A model generated the notes under the pieces. That model saw only the letters and a program-made list of their open reading frames with translations, was not told the DNA's origin and did not search any database. From assembly GCF_007830185.1 (NCBI RefSeq), contig NZ_VLKZ01000007.1, forward strand, positions 114,999-178,998: a stretch of DNA of 64,000 nt, given 5' to 3'. The DNA is from Halalkalibacter nanhaiisediminis (GTDB lineage: Bacteria; Bacillota; Bacilli; Bacillales; Bacillaceae_D). Of the stretch, positions 37,923 to 47,477 are shown one piece after another. Position 1 is the first letter of the stretch, and the number at the start of each line of letters is the position of its first letter. The position numbers and the translations under genes are program-made.

Positions 37923-39248
37923 GTGATCACTTCAAATCTTTTAGCTGATTTAAAAGCAATCTTACCAGTAGATCAAGTTGAAGAGAAAGGGAGTCAGTCC
38001 GATTTACTAGGTAATAGTGGGGAAATCGTTGTTTATCCAAAAACTGAACAAGAAATTGAAAGCGTACTCAAATATGCAAATGACAATGGAAAGAAAGTGA
38101 CTATTGCAGGAATGGGAACGAAAAGAGGTTTTGGTGGATTAGATCCTCAAACAGACATCTTGTTATCTTTAGAGATGTATAAAGGTGTAAATGAGCACAC
38201 CGTTGGAGATATGACGCTGACTGTTAAGACAGGTACAACTTTTAAAGAGTTACAGGAATACTTAGCACAACATCAGCAAATGATCGCACTTGATCCAGCA
38301 TGGCCAGAACATGCGACAATTGGTGGGATTATTGCTGCAAATGATAGTGGTCCTAAACGACTTGGTTATGGATCAGCGAGAGACTTAGTCATTGGTCTAA
38401 GAGTCGTTTACCCAGATGGCAATGTCATTCGTTCAGGTGGGAAAGTTGTGAAAAATGTTGCAGGATATGACATGAACAAGTTGTTTATCGGATCGATGGG
38501 AACATTAGGCGTCATTTCGGAAGTGACATTAAAGCTTCGACCGATACCTAAGTATCAAAGTCTCGTTTTGTTATCATTTCCTGATGGAGACCTCAAGAAA
38601 GTAAGAGCATTTGCCATTCAGTTATTAGATTCAATGATGGAGCCTATTGCTCTTGAACTATTAAATCCTTCCATTTCAAAGGCATTAACGGGTAATGAAA
38701 ACTACACGTTAGCGATTAGTTTTGAAGATGTTCAAAGTTCTGTGCTTTATCAAGAAGAGTTCGTCAAACAAAATCAGCCTGCAAACACAAATTTACAAAT
38801 TCTTGCTGAAAAAGAAGCGCAATCAATCTGGGATGATTTTTATAAGCTGGCTCCAAATGGATTGAATACGCAGCAAGGTGAAATAACAGAAGCAGCATTA
38901 AAAATAGGTGTAAAAAATCTTGATGTCCTTCAAGTCATAAAAGCTAGTCAACTACTAGAAGAAGCGAACAATCTTACGGTATTTGCACATGGTGGGTTAG
39001 GGCATGGATTATGTCAAGTCATTTTAAAGGGAGCAAGCGAGGATGTCATGTCTGCCATTGAATCTCTTAAACAGTCTGTTAAGGAACTAGGTGGATATGT
39101 AGTGGTGAAGCATTTACCGCTGTCACTCAGACAAACGACAAATGTCTGGGGAGAAAAGCCAGCTCATTTCTTTTTACTAGACGGAATCAAAACAAAGGTT
39201 GATCCAAAAAGAACGCTGAATCATAAGCGCTTTGTAGGAGGAATTTAA
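37923..39248 (+). CDS. glcE: Glycolate oxidase FAD-binding subunit GlcE-like
   Basis: A 441-residue FAD-binding protein of the PCMH/VAO fold: VYPKTEQEIESVLKYAND, GMGTKRGFGG, ATIGGIIAANDSGPKRLGYG and GGKVVKNVAGYDMNKLFIGS-type blocks match GlcE more than GlcD. It is longer than E. coli GlcE (about 350 residues). Glycolate oxidase (GlcDEF) oxidises glycolate to glyoxylate and passes electrons to the membrane quinone pool. GTG start after AGGGGTG. glcF begins within a base or two of its end, so glcE-F-D are one operon. Confidence 0.87.
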   Translation: MITSNLLADLKAILPVDQVEEKGSQSDLLGNSGEIVVYPKTEQEIESVLKYANDNGKKVTIAGMGTKRGFGGLDPQTDILLSLEMYKGVNEHTVGDMTLTVKTGTTFKELQEYLAQHQQMIALDPAWPEHATIGGIIAANDSGPKRLGYGSARDLVIGLRVVYPDGNVIRSGGKVVKNVAGYDMNKLFIGSMGTLGVISEVTLKLRPIPKYQSLVLLSFPDGDLKKVRAFAIQLLDSMMEPIALELLNPSISKALTGNENYTLAISFEDVQSSVLYQEEFVKQNQPANTNLQILAEKEAQSIWDDFYKLAPNGLNTQQGEITEAALKIGVKNLDVLQVIKASQLLEEANNLTVFAHGGLGHGLCQVILKGASEDVMSAIESLKQSVKELGGYVVVKHLPLSLRQTTNVWGEKPAHFFLLDGIKTKVDPKRTLNHKRFVGGI

Positions 39249-39249
39249 C

Positions 39250-40611
39250 ATGAGTGTAGCAGAAAAGGAAAAACAACAAACACCAGCCTGTTCATCAAAT
39301 ACGAGTTTGAGTAACTATTTGTGGAGTGATAAGCCAGATGAGAACAAATGGGCAGACTGTGTTCACTGTGGAATGTGTTTAGAATCGTGTCCGACCTATG
39401 AACTAACCGGTCAAGAGCAGCATTCACCGCGAGGTCGTGTCCATTTAATTAAATCAGTTGCAGAAGGAAAGCTTGTCGTTAATGAACAATTTGCAGATCC
39501 AGTGTTTGCTTGTTTAGATTGCCGTGCATGTACAACCGCTTGTCCTGCCGATGTTGATGTAGGTGGACTAATTGAAGAAGCAAGAGGACAGGTTCGCCAA
39601 GCAATGCCATTAACGGGGTGGAAGGGCTCTGTTAGTAAATTGTTCTTACAAGGGTTATTCCCGCATCAAAATCGCCTAAATTCATTAGGAAGCTTATTAA
39701 AGGTTTATCAAAAGAGTGGGATTCAGAAGGTTGTGAGAAAAACAGGTTTAATGAATATTATGCCAGAGCATTTAGTTCAAATGGAAGCTGTTATGCCTGA
39801 GGTGAAGCAGCCTGTACGAAAAAAATATAAGAATAATAATGTGATCCCTGCTCAAGGTGAAACGAAGCAACAAGTATCATTTATGACAGGTTGTGTCATG
39901 GACGTTATGTTTAGTGATATTAACCAATCAACGATCAATGTACTAACTCGTAATGGAAATGAAGTAACGATTCCACCAAAACAAACGTGCTGTGGAGCCC
40001 TGCATGTACATGCTGGAGACCGTGATACGGGAAGAAAGCTAGCAAAACAGAACATCGAAGCATTTGAAGATTCAGATAAGATTATTGTGAATGCAGCTGG
40101 TTGTGGTTGTATGTTGAAAGAATATGGTGAACTCTTTAAGGAGGAACCAGAATGGCAAGAAAGAGCAGAAAAGTTTGCTGAAAAGGTAGAAGACATCTCG
40201 AAACATTTATATGATACTGGCTATGAAAAACCAAAGGCGGAACTAAACACAAGAATCACCTATCATGATGCATGTCACCTAGCGCATGGTCAAGGAGTTC
40301 GCCAAGAGCCACGTGATCTTTTAATTAATATTCCTGGAGTTGAAATGGTTCATATGCCTAATGCAGACCGTTGTTGTGGAAGCGCGGGTATTTATAACAT
40401 GACGAATCCAGAGATGGCAGGCGCTGTTCTAGAAAGTAAAATGAAAAATGTTCCTGATGATGTCGAAATGATTTCAATGGGGAATCCAGGCTGCATGCTA
40501 CAGATGGCAATCGGTGTTGAAAAGTACGGCAGAAATCAAAAGGTCGTTCATACTGTTCAGCTTCTCGATTGGGCTTATCAAAAGGAAGATGCACAAAAGG
40601 AGGGTAACTAA
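39250..40611 (+). CDS. glcF: Glycolate oxidase iron-sulfur subunit GlcF
   Basis: A 453-residue iron-sulfur protein. Two [4Fe-4S] ferredoxin motifs are CVHCGMCLESCP and CLDCRACTTACP; two C-terminal cysteine-rich CCG blocks follow (TCCGALHVHAG and DRCCGSAGIYN). This is the typical GlcF/LutA-type electron-transfer subunit. GTAGGAGG precedes the ATG. The stop TAA shares one base with the glcD ATG. Confidence 0.93.
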   Translation: MSVAEKEKQQTPACSSNTSLSNYLWSDKPDENKWADCVHCGMCLESCPTYELTGQEQHSPRGRVHLIKSVAEGKLVVNEQFADPVFACLDCRACTTACPADVDVGGLIEEARGQVRQAMPLTGWKGSVSKLFLQGLFPHQNRLNSLGSLLKVYQKSGIQKVVRKTGLMNIMPEHLVQMEAVMPEVKQPVRKKYKNNNVIPAQGETKQQVSFMTGCVMDVMFSDINQSTINVLTRNGNEVTIPPKQTCCGALHVHAGDRDTGRKLAKQNIEAFEDSDKIIVNAAGCGCMLKEYGELFKEEPEWQERAEKFAEKVEDISKHLYDTGYEKPKAELNTRITYHDACHLAHGQGVRQEPRDLLINIPGVEMVHMPNADRCCGSAGIYNMTNPEMAGAVLESKMKNVPDDVEMISMGNPGCMLQMAIGVEKYGRNQKVVHTVQLLDWAYQKEDAQKEGN

Positions 40612-42071
40612 TGGCGAGAACAAAAGTAAGGTCAAAAGACAAACATATTAACAATTTGGCTAAAATTGTTTCGGGTCCATACTCTATTCTCTATGATCAA
40701 GAAGATCTACTTGCTTATGATTGCGATGGGTTTACCATTCATAAACATTTGCCTAAGGCTGTCGTCTTTCCTAACAATACCGAAGAAGTGGCTGAACTCG
40801 TTAAATACTGTGCAGAAAATAGCTTGCCTTACCTAGCTCGTGGTGCTGGAACTGGCTTAAGTGGTGGCGCGATCCCTTTAAACGAAGAAGTGATTATTAG
40901 TCTCGTTAAAATGAAACGTCTTTTAAGCGTTGATTTAGAAAATCGTCGTGCAGTCGTGGAACCGGGCTATGTCAATCTTAAGTTAACCAATTCTATAGCA
41001 GATAAAGGTTACTATTATGCACCAGATCCTTCGAGTCAATCTTGTTGTACAATTGGTGGTAATGTGGCAGAAAATGCAGGAGGGGCACATTGTCTTAAAT
41101 ACGGTGTCACAACGAACCATATTTTAGGCCTAGAGGTTGTTTTGCCAAATGGTGAAATCATTGAGATTGGGCATGATGGAATTCCTGATGCACCAGGTTA
41201 TGACTTACTTGGTTTATTAACAGGCTCAGAGGGCACACTTGGCATTGTCACAAAAATTACCGTGCGAATTTTGAAAAACCCTGAAGCGAAGCAAACCGTT
41301 TTAGCTTATTTCGATCATGTGGAAGATGGAAGTCAGGCTGTATCTGATATTATTTCTGCAGGTATTGTACCAGCAGCGTTAGAAATGATGGATAAAACAG
41401 CGATCGAAGGGGTAGAAGCAGCATCTTTCCCAGTAGGACATCCAAAAGATATTGAAGCCTTATTGCTCATTGAAGTGGATGGTGTTTCAGCGGGTATTAA
41501 CGAACAAATCAATCATATTTTACAAGTTTGTAAGAATCATCATGTGCGCGAAGTAAAAGTCGCACAAGATGAACAAGAGCGAGCAAGATGGTGGGCTAAT
41601 CGTAAAACAGGCTTTGGAGCTATGGGAGCGATATCTGCAGACTATCTTGTACAAGATGGTGTCATACCGCGAAGTAAGTTGCCTGAGGTGTTAAATAGAA
41701 TTAATGAAATCAGTGCAGAAAGCGGTTTAAGAATAGCGAATATTTTCCATGCAGGTGATGGAAACCTTCACCCACTTATTCTTTTTGATGCAAGAATTCC
41801 AGGAGCATCTGAAAAGGCATTAGAGGCAGGAAGTGCTTGCTTACAAGTTTGTGCTGATGTCGGTGGATCCATTACAGGTGAACACGGAGTTGGAATTGAA
41901 AAGATCAATGAGATGCGTTTTATTTTCACAGATGAGGAAATTGCTGCTCAAACGAATATTCGTGAAGTCTTTAACCCAAATAATTTATTAAATGCAGGAA
42001 AATTGTTCCCGTCTCCAGGGCGTTGTGTTGAAATCAAAAAAGAGATGAAAGCAGCCATGGCTAGTTCATAA
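40611..42071 (+). CDS. glcD: Glycolate oxidase catalytic subunit GlcD
   Basis: A 486-residue FAD-linked oxidase: ARGAGTGLSGGAIPL, SQSCCTIGGNVAENAGG (FAD-binding), GSEGTLGIVTKIT and C-terminal IFHAGDGNLHPLILFD and TGEHGVGIEK. It is close to GlcD from many bacilli. Glycolate is the likely substrate because malate synthase G follows; D-lactate is the main alternative, as the family includes D-lactate dehydrogenases. AAGGAGGG precedes the ATG. Confidence 0.93.
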   Translation: MARTKVRSKDKHINNLAKIVSGPYSILYDQEDLLAYDCDGFTIHKHLPKAVVFPNNTEEVAELVKYCAENSLPYLARGAGTGLSGGAIPLNEEVIISLVKMKRLLSVDLENRRAVVEPGYVNLKLTNSIADKGYYYAPDPSSQSCCTIGGNVAENAGGAHCLKYGVTTNHILGLEVVLPNGEIIEIGHDGIPDAPGYDLLGLLTGSEGTLGIVTKITVRILKNPEAKQTVLAYFDHVEDGSQAVSDIISAGIVPAALEMMDKTAIEGVEAASFPVGHPKDIEALLLIEVDGVSAGINEQINHILQVCKNHHVREVKVAQDEQERARWWANRKTGFGAMGAISADYLVQDGVIPRSKLPEVLNRINEISAESGLRIANIFHAGDGNLHPLILFDARIPGASEKALEAGSACLQVCADVGGSITGEHGVGIEKINEMRFIFTDEEIAAQTNIREVFNPNNLLNAGKLFPSPGRCVEIKKEMKAAMASS

Positions 42072-42106
42072 TATAAATTTAACGAATGTTAAGAAAATTA
42101 TTGAAA

Positions 42107-42120
42107 TGATAGCGTCTTCA
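42107..42120 (+). promoter_or_regulatory. Weak cre-like site before glcB
   Basis: TGATAGCGTCTTCA matches the symmetric cre core TGAAAGCGCTTTCA at 11 of 14 positions, 100 bases before the malate synthase ATG. Confidence 0.35.
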
Positions 42121-42142
42121 TGGTACTCTTTAGTGGAATAAT

Positions 42143-42168
42143 AGAAACTGTGTTTCCTAATAAGAAAC
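42143..42168 (+). promoter_or_regulatory. Three-half-site operator upstream of glcB
   Basis: AGAAAC-TGT-GTTTC, then 7 bases, then GAAAC and GAAT. Contains a perfect 13-bp palindrome and an overlapping near-perfect 17-bp one. Layout and spacing equal to the site at 37881-37906. Confidence 0.65.
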
Positions 42169-42205
42169 GAATGGAAAAGCTCATATTTTAAGGAGGAGAT
42201 TGTCA

Positions 42206-44386
42206 ATGACAGATTATATAAAAGTAGGTAATCTTCAAGTTGCTAAGGAATTGCATCAATTTATTAACGAGGAAGCTCTTGCGCAAAGCGGAGTAGAAAC
42301 GGAACAGTTTTGGACTGGATTAGAAACGTTAATTAACGATTTAGCTCCGCAAAATAAGAAATTACTTGCTAAACGTGACGAGATTCAAAGTCAAATTGAT
42401 GCTTGGCATAAAGAAAATAAAGAGAGCTTTGATTTCGCTAAATATAAAGCATTTTTACAAGATATTAATTATTTAGAGCCTGAAGTAGAAGATTATCAAA
42501 TTACAACAGATAATGTAGACGAAGAAATCACATTGCAAGCAGGGCCACAATTAGTTGTTCCAGTTAATAACGCTCGTTATGCGATCAATGCTGCGAACGC
42601 TCGTTGGGGAAGTTTATATGATGCTCTTTATGGCACAGATGCAATCAGTGAAGAGGACGGTGCTGAACGTCAAAAATCATACAATCCAGCTCGCGGAGCA
42701 AAAGTTATTGCATATGCGAAGGATTTCTTAGACAAAACAGTACCTCTAAAATCAGCTTCTCATAAAGATGCTGTCAAATATGTGATCCAAGATGGTAAAT
42801 TGTCTATTTCTTTAAGTAATGGTGAGGCGACAGAGCTAGAAACGGAATCGAAGCTTGTCGCATATCAAGGATTAGCAGAGGAACCAACCGCTATCTTACT
42901 GAAAAATAACGGTCTACATTTTGAAATTCAAATTGATCGTGAGCATCCAATTGGTAAAACAGACCAGGCTGGTGTAAAAGACCTACTAATGGAATCTGCA
43001 CTTACAACAATCATGGATTGTGAAGACTCTGTTGCTGCAGTTGATGCAGAGGATAAAGTACTTGTTTATCGCAACTGGTTAGGTCTAATGAATGGAAAAT
43101 TAGAAGCTACTTTTCAAAAAGGTAGTAAGAGTGTTACACGTACGCTAAATCCTGATCGCGCGTACACGACTTCAAATGGCAGTGAACTTACATTATCAGG
43201 CCGTTCACTTATGTTTGTACGAAATGTTGGTCACTTAATGACAAGTAATGCTGTATTAGATCAAGAGGGACAAGAGGTTCCAGAAGGTATTTTGGATACA
43301 GTTATTACGAGCCTTCTTGCTAAACAAGACCTTTTACGTAATGGAGATAAAGCTAATTCAAGAAAAGGCTCTGTTTATATCGTTAAGCCGAAAATGCACG
43401 GCTCTAAAGAAGTCGCTTTTTCAAATCAGCTCTTTGACAGAGTTGAAGACTTGCTAGGTTTAGAAAGAAATACGTTAAAAATTGGGGTTATGGATGAAGA
43501 ACGTCGTACGACTTTAAACTTAAAAGCGTGTATTCGCGAAGTAAAAGAGAGAGTCGTATTTATTAATACTGGTTTCTTAGATCGTACAGGTGATGAGATG
43601 CATACATCGATGGAAGCTGGTCCGATGATTCGCAAAAATGATATGAAATCATCTAGCTGGTTACAAGGGTATGAGCAAAACAACGTAATTGTTGGTTTAG
43701 CTAGTGGTTTTAGTGGGCGCGCGCAAGTTGGAAAAGGAATGTGGGCAATGCCAGATATGATGGCAGAAATGTTGAAGCAAAAGGGTAGCCAACTTCAAGC
43801 AGGAGCAAATACGGCTTGGGTACCATCTCCAACAGCAGCTACATTACATGCTCTTCACTATCATGAAATTGATGTGAAAGAAGTACAAAATGAATTAGCT
43901 AAGGAATCTAAAGACCTACGTGATCAAATTTTGGAATTCCCAGTTGCTAAAAATCCTAACTGGAGCCCTGAAGAGATTCAGCAAGAGCTAGATAACAATG
44001 CACAAGGAATTCTTGGCTATGTTGTTCGTTGGGTAGAGCAAGGAGTTGGATGTTCAAAAGTACCTGATATTAATAATGTTGGGCTAATGGAAGACCGTGC
44101 GACACTTCGAATTTCTAGTCAACACATGGCAAACTGGATTCACCAAGGCATTTGTTCAAAAGAGCAGGTACTTGAAACATTACAACGTATGGCAAAAGTG
44201 GTAGATGAGCAAAACGCAGGTGACCCTGAATATCGTGCAATGTCTACAGACTTTGACAACTCTGTTGCGTTTCAAGCAGCGTGTGAGCTAGTGTTTGAAG
44301 GTTGTAAGCAACCAAACGGATACACAGAACCAATTTTACACCGTCGCCGTCAAGAAGCGAAGGCGAAGATTGCTCAAAACGCTTAA
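42206..44386 (+). CDS. glcB: Malate synthase G
   Basis: A 726-residue malate synthase of the monomeric G type (over 700 residues, against about 530 for type A). Blocks [59 protein letters not shown] and [27 protein letters not shown] contain the catalytic Arg, Asp and acetyl-CoA-binding regions. It condenses glyoxylate with acetyl-CoA to malate. ATG after AAGGAGGAG is chosen over TTG two codons upstream. It has its own promoter region with the shared operator. Confidence 0.96.
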   Translation: MTDYIKVGNLQVAKELHQFINEEALAQSGVETEQFWTGLETLINDLAPQNKKLLAKRDEIQSQIDAWHKENKESFDFAKYKAFLQDINYLEPEVEDYQITTDNVDEEITLQAGPQLVVPVNNARYAINAANARWGSLYDALYGTDAISEEDGAERQKSYNPARGAKVIAYAKDFLDKTVPLKSASHKDAVKYVIQDGKLSISLSNGEATELETESKLVAYQGLAEEPTAILLKNNGLHFEIQIDREHPIGKTDQAGVKDLLMESALTTIMDCEDSVAAVDAEDKVLVYRNWLGLMNGKLEATFQKGSKSVTRTLNPDRAYTTSNGSELTLSGRSLMFVRNVGHLMTSNAVLDQEGQEVPEGILDTVITSLLAKQDLLRNGDKANSRKGSVYIVKPKMHGSKEVAFSNQLFDRVEDLLGLERNTLKIGVMDEERRTTLNLKACIREVKERVVFINTGFLDRTGDEMHTSMEAGPMIRKNDMKSSSWLQGYEQNNVIVGLASGFSGRAQVGKGMWAMPDMMAEMLKQKGSQLQAGANTAWVPSPTAATLHALHYHEIDVKEVQNELAKESKDLRDQILEFPVAKNPNWSPEEIQQELDNNAQGILGYVVRWVEQGVGCSKVPDINNVGLMEDRATLRISSQHMANWIHQGICSKEQVLETLQRMAKVVDEQNAGDPEYRAMSTDFDNSVAFQAACELVFEGCKQPNGYTEPILHRRRQEAKAKIAQNA

Positions 44387-44412
44387 TGAATTAGGAATTA
44401 ATCAATACTGCA

Positions 44413-44451
44413 CAAGTCATGGTGGACGTCACATCTTTACACCATGACTTG
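44413..44451 (+). other. Perfect 12-bp hairpin between glcB and the FAH gene
   Basis: CAAGTCATGGTG and CACCATGACTTG form a perfect stem around a 15-base loop. No T-run follows, so it may act as a processing or partial-termination element rather than a full terminator. Confidence 0.55.
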
Positions 44452-44500
44452 CTGCAAACGTACATACTGTTACCTACCTTACATTGAAAGGAAAATGATA

Positions 44501-45280
44501 ATGAAATTTACTAGATTTTCAGTTAATACAGAAGTATATACAGGCGTTATCGAGAATAATGTTATTAAAGAAGTAGAAGGTGACATTTTTGAAAGCTGGG
44601 AGTTCACAGGAAAAGAATTTTCACCTAGTGATGTTACATTGCTTGCTCCACTTGAGCCAAACCAAATCATTGGAATTGGTGCAAACTTTGTTACAAAAGT
44701 AGAAGAAATTCCTGATACGTTACCTGAGATTCCTGTGTTTTTCTTCAAGCCAACATCATCAGTCATTGGTCCTGAGGATGAAATTGTCATACCAGCTGCG
44801 ATTAATGAGGTTAAATTTGAATCAGAGCTAGCGATCATCATTGGAAGAGATGCGAAGAATGTTGCGGAAGAAGACGTGTTAGATTATGTTTTTGGCTATA
44901 CAGTAGGAAATGATGTAACAGCTCCTCAATACTTCCGAGAAGATGGTCATTGGACGATTGGAAAATCATTTGATACATTTACACCCCTTGGCCCTGTCAT
45001 TGAAACAGAGCTAGATCCTTTTAATGTTAGAGTCGAGGCACGCCTAAATGATGTCGAAAAGCAAAATAGTGCAACGGAATTAATGATTGTTCCTATTGGA
45101 AAAATGATTTCATATTTATCAAATGTCATGACACTCAAAAAAGGTGACGTGATTCTAACAGGTAGTCCAGTTGGAGCTGAACTAGTTGGAGCTGGTGATA
45201 GCATTGAATGCGAAATAAAAGAAATCGGTGTTTTGCGTAACACATTTGTTAGTGCAAAGCAAAATGTAAAAACGATTTAA
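44501..45280 (+). CDS. Fumarylacetoacetate hydrolase (FAH)-family enzyme
   Basis: A 259-residue FAH-fold protein with the metal-binding E-x-E pattern in KFESELAIIIGRDAKNV and the blocks YVFGYTVGNDVTAPQ and GDVILTGSPVGAELV. ATG at 44501 has AAAGGA 8 bases upstream; ATG at 44495 is possible. FAH proteins include acylpyruvases, 2-keto acid hydrolases, oxaloacetate decarboxylases/tautomerases and ureidoglycolate lyase. In this context (glyoxylate/malate metabolism) an oxaloacetate- or ureidoglycolate-acting enzyme is attractive, but sequence alone does not decide. Confidence 0.87.
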   Translation: MKFTRFSVNTEVYTGVIENNVIKEVEGDIFESWEFTGKEFSPSDVTLLAPLEPNQIIGIGANFVTKVEEIPDTLPEIPVFFFKPTSSVIGPEDEIVIPAAINEVKFESELAIIIGRDAKNVAEEDVLDYVFGYTVGNDVTAPQYFREDGHWTIGKSFDTFTPLGPVIETELDPFNVRVEARLNDVEKQNSATELMIVPIGKMISYLSNVMTLKKGDVILTGSPVGAELVGAGDSIECEIKEIGVLRNTFVSAKQNVKTI

Positions 45281-45468
45281 CGAATGGAGCCCGGTCGCAA
45301 TGAGATACAGACGCTTTGTGCCGGGCATACTTTCATGCTATTAAGATGAATCCTCACCTTAAAACTTACATAACCTTTTTCCTCATTATTTCTAATTTAT
45401 ACAAATGCTATTGAAAGTTTATTTGTAGGCATAATAATATTTTAGCTTTCATAAAAGTAACAGTAAAA

Positions 45469-45482
45469 TGTAAACGCTATCA
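45469..45482 (+). promoter_or_regulatory. Consensus cre site upstream of the permease gene
   Basis: TGTAAACGCTATCA fits the CcpA consensus TGWAARCGYTWNCW at every position. It predicts glucose repression of the permease. Confidence 0.72.
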
Positions 45483-45495
45483 TTTTTTGGATAAT

Positions 45496-45530
45496 TTGTT
45501 GTATAAATAATAGTGAAAATTATACAACAA
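45496..45530 (+). promoter_or_regulatory. 11-bp perfect inverted repeat (operator) before the permease gene
   Basis: TTGTTGTATAA and TTATACAACAA separated by 13 bases, 50 bases upstream of the permease ATG and immediately after the cre site. The TTGTATAA half resembles GntR-type half sites, so the FadR-type regulator at 37137 is a candidate binder. Confidence 0.62.
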
Positions 45531-45580
45531 TTTAATAATAATGTAAAAAATAAACGATTGCATAAGGAAGGGGAAAATTT

Positions 45581-47365
45581 ATGGGTACTGGGATGTTGGC
45601 TTTTTTATCTCTTTTACCGATCATTGCGGTAGCGATTTTTCTAGTTGGACTCAGGTGGCCTGCAAGTAAGGCGATGCCGATTTCCTACCTAGTGGCAGTT
45701 GGACTTGCATTATTTGTTTGGCAAGTTCCGGGGGTAAATGTCGCTGCAGCATCGATTAATGGGCTTGTTACTGCAGGGACACTTTTGTATATCATCTTTG
45801 GAGCGATACTGCTTTTAAATACTCTACAGGAAAGTGGAGGAATTAAAACGATCCGTCAAGGATTTACTGATATCTCTCCAGACCGTCGTGTACAAGTGAT
45901 TATTATTGCATGGTTGTTTGGATCGTTTATTGAAGGTTCTGCCGGATTTGGGACACCTGCAGCTGTAGCCGTACCATTACTAGTAGGACTTGGATTCCCT
46001 GCGATGGCCGCGGTTATCTCGGGAATGGTTATCCAAAGTACCCCTGTATCATTTGGAGCTGTTGGTACTCCGATGTTAGTTGGAGTACAATCTGGTTTAT
46101 CAGCTGATCCGACCATTACCAATGACTTTCTATTATTAGTAACTGAGATCGGTGGCAAAGTGGCAATTATGCATGCTATTACAGGTACACTTGTCCCATT
46201 ATTTGTAGTAGCACTTATGACAAGGTTTTTTGGAAAAAACAAATCATTTTCAGAAGGAATTAAAATTTGGAAGTTTGCCTTATTTGCTGCTTTTGCAATG
46301 ACAATTCCTTATGTGATTGTAGCAAATGTACTTGGACCTGAATTCCCATCCATGATTGGTAGTTTAGTTGGTCTAGTAATTGTCGTATCTGCAGCTAAAA
46401 AAGGATTTTTGATGCCACCGAAAGATGAAATTTGGAACTTTGAAGAAAAGTCAAAATGGGATCCAGAATGGACAGGTAAAATCGAAATCAAAGATATTGC
46501 TCATAAAAGTGGAAATATGAGCATGATTCGAGCATGGTCACCGTACATTTTAGTCGGGATATTCTTAGTGCTCTCAAGATTACAATCACTGCCTATTATT
46601 GACTGGTTGAGGGCATGGACTGTTAGTTTCGATAATATTCTTGGAACAGAAATTTCTGCAAGTTTTCAGCCACTATACTTGCCTGGAACGATATTTATTC
46701 TTGTCACATTAATTACTTTCTTCATACACGGAATGAGTAGTAACGCTTACATGAAAGCCTGGTCTGATTCTGCTAAAACAACACTTGCTGCTTCCACTGC
46801 ACTTGTGTTTACGGTGCCAATGGTCCAAGTATTTTTAAATACAGACGGGGGAGCAGCAGGTTTTGATCGAATGCCGATCGCACTTGCGAATGGAGTAGCT
46901 TCATTAACTGGTGATTTCTGGCCAATCTTTGCAACATTTATTGGGGGTCTTGGAGCATTTATTGCTGGAAGTAACACCGTAAGTAACATGATGTTCGCAT
47001 TATTCCAATATGATGTTGGTGCACAAATTGGAGTAGATCCTACATGGATTGTTGCTCTTCAAGCAGTCGGCGGAGCAGCTGGTAATATGATCTGTGTTCA
47101 TAATGTTGTAGCAGCTTCTGCTGTTGTAGGTTTAGTCGGAAAAGAAGGTACGATTATTCGGAAAACCATCTTCCCATTTCTCTATTATGCATTATTTGCT
47201 GGAGGGCTTGGTTACTCCATTGTCTGGTATGCGGAAAAAGGTCTCTTTAACATCGGTAGCTTTATCGTTTTAGGTATTGCACTTGCGGCCGTTTACATTA
47301 TTGCAACAAACCGTAAGCGTGCTGACTTATTAATAGATAAAAGTACACCATTTGGAATGAAATAA
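45581..47365 (+). CDS. LctP-family permease (lactate/glycolate transporter)
   Basis: A 594-residue membrane protein with about 12-14 helices of the lactate permease family. Conserved stretches include [29 protein letters not shown] and [14 protein letters not shown], and [18 protein letters not shown] near the C-terminus. The family includes L-lactate permease LctP and glycolate permease GlcA, which takes both acids. Given the neighbouring glycolate oxidase and malate synthase, glycolate is the more likely physiological substrate. Regulation by CcpA and a second repressor is suggested by the upstream sites. AAGGAAGGGG precedes the ATG. Confidence 0.92.
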   Translation: MGTGMLAFLSLLPIIAVAIFLVGLRWPASKAMPISYLVAVGLALFVWQVPGVNVAAASINGLVTAGTLLYIIFGAILLLNTLQESGGIKTIRQGFTDISPDRRVQVIIIAWLFGSFIEGSAGFGTPAAVAVPLLVGLGFPAMAAVISGMVIQSTPVSFGAVGTPMLVGVQSGLSADPTITNDFLLLVTEIGGKVAIMHAITGTLVPLFVVALMTRFFGKNKSFSEGIKIWKFALFAAFAMTIPYVIVANVLGPEFPSMIGSLVGLVIVVSAAKKGFLMPPKDEIWNFEEKSKWDPEWTGKIEIKDIAHKSGNMSMIRAWSPYILVGIFLVLSRLQSLPIIDWLRAWTVSFDNILGTEISASFQPLYLPGTIFILVTLITFFIHGMSSNAYMKAWSDSAKTTLAASTALVFTVPMVQVFLNTDGGAAGFDRMPIALANGVASLTGDFWPIFATFIGGLGAFIAGSNTVSNMMFALFQYDVGAQIGVDPTWIVALQAVGGAAGNMICVHNVVAASAVVGLVGKEGTIIRKTIFPFLYYALFAGGLGYSIVWYAEKGLFNIGSFIVLGIALAAVYIIATNRKRADLLIDKSTPFGMK

Positions 47366-47391
47366 TTTTATAGTATGAAGAAAGATATAAT

Positions 47392-47428
47392 GAAAATAAA
47401 ACCCTTATGATGAGGGTTTTATTTTCTT
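47392..47428 (+). terminator. Intrinsic terminator after the permease gene
   Basis: 14-bp perfect stem GAAAATAAAACCCT / AGGGTTTTATTTTC with a 7-base loop and short T tail. Confidence 0.9.
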
Positions 47429-47477
47429 ATGTCCATGTTTACTTTAGATAAGAAAAAATCTCAATTAGGAGGATTTT

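Larger units (their letters stand above)
45281..45580 (+). other. Regulatory intergenic region upstream of the permease gene
   Basis: Exactly 300 bases without a gene. It holds a GCCCGG/CCGGGC hairpin candidate near 45289-45326, the cre site at 45469 and the long inverted repeat at 45496. Confidence 0.6.

Noticed and set aside
45289..45326. GCCCGG/CCGGGC hairpin after the FAH gene
   Set aside because: Only six paired bases, a loop of about 25 bases and no T-run; too weak for a terminator call.
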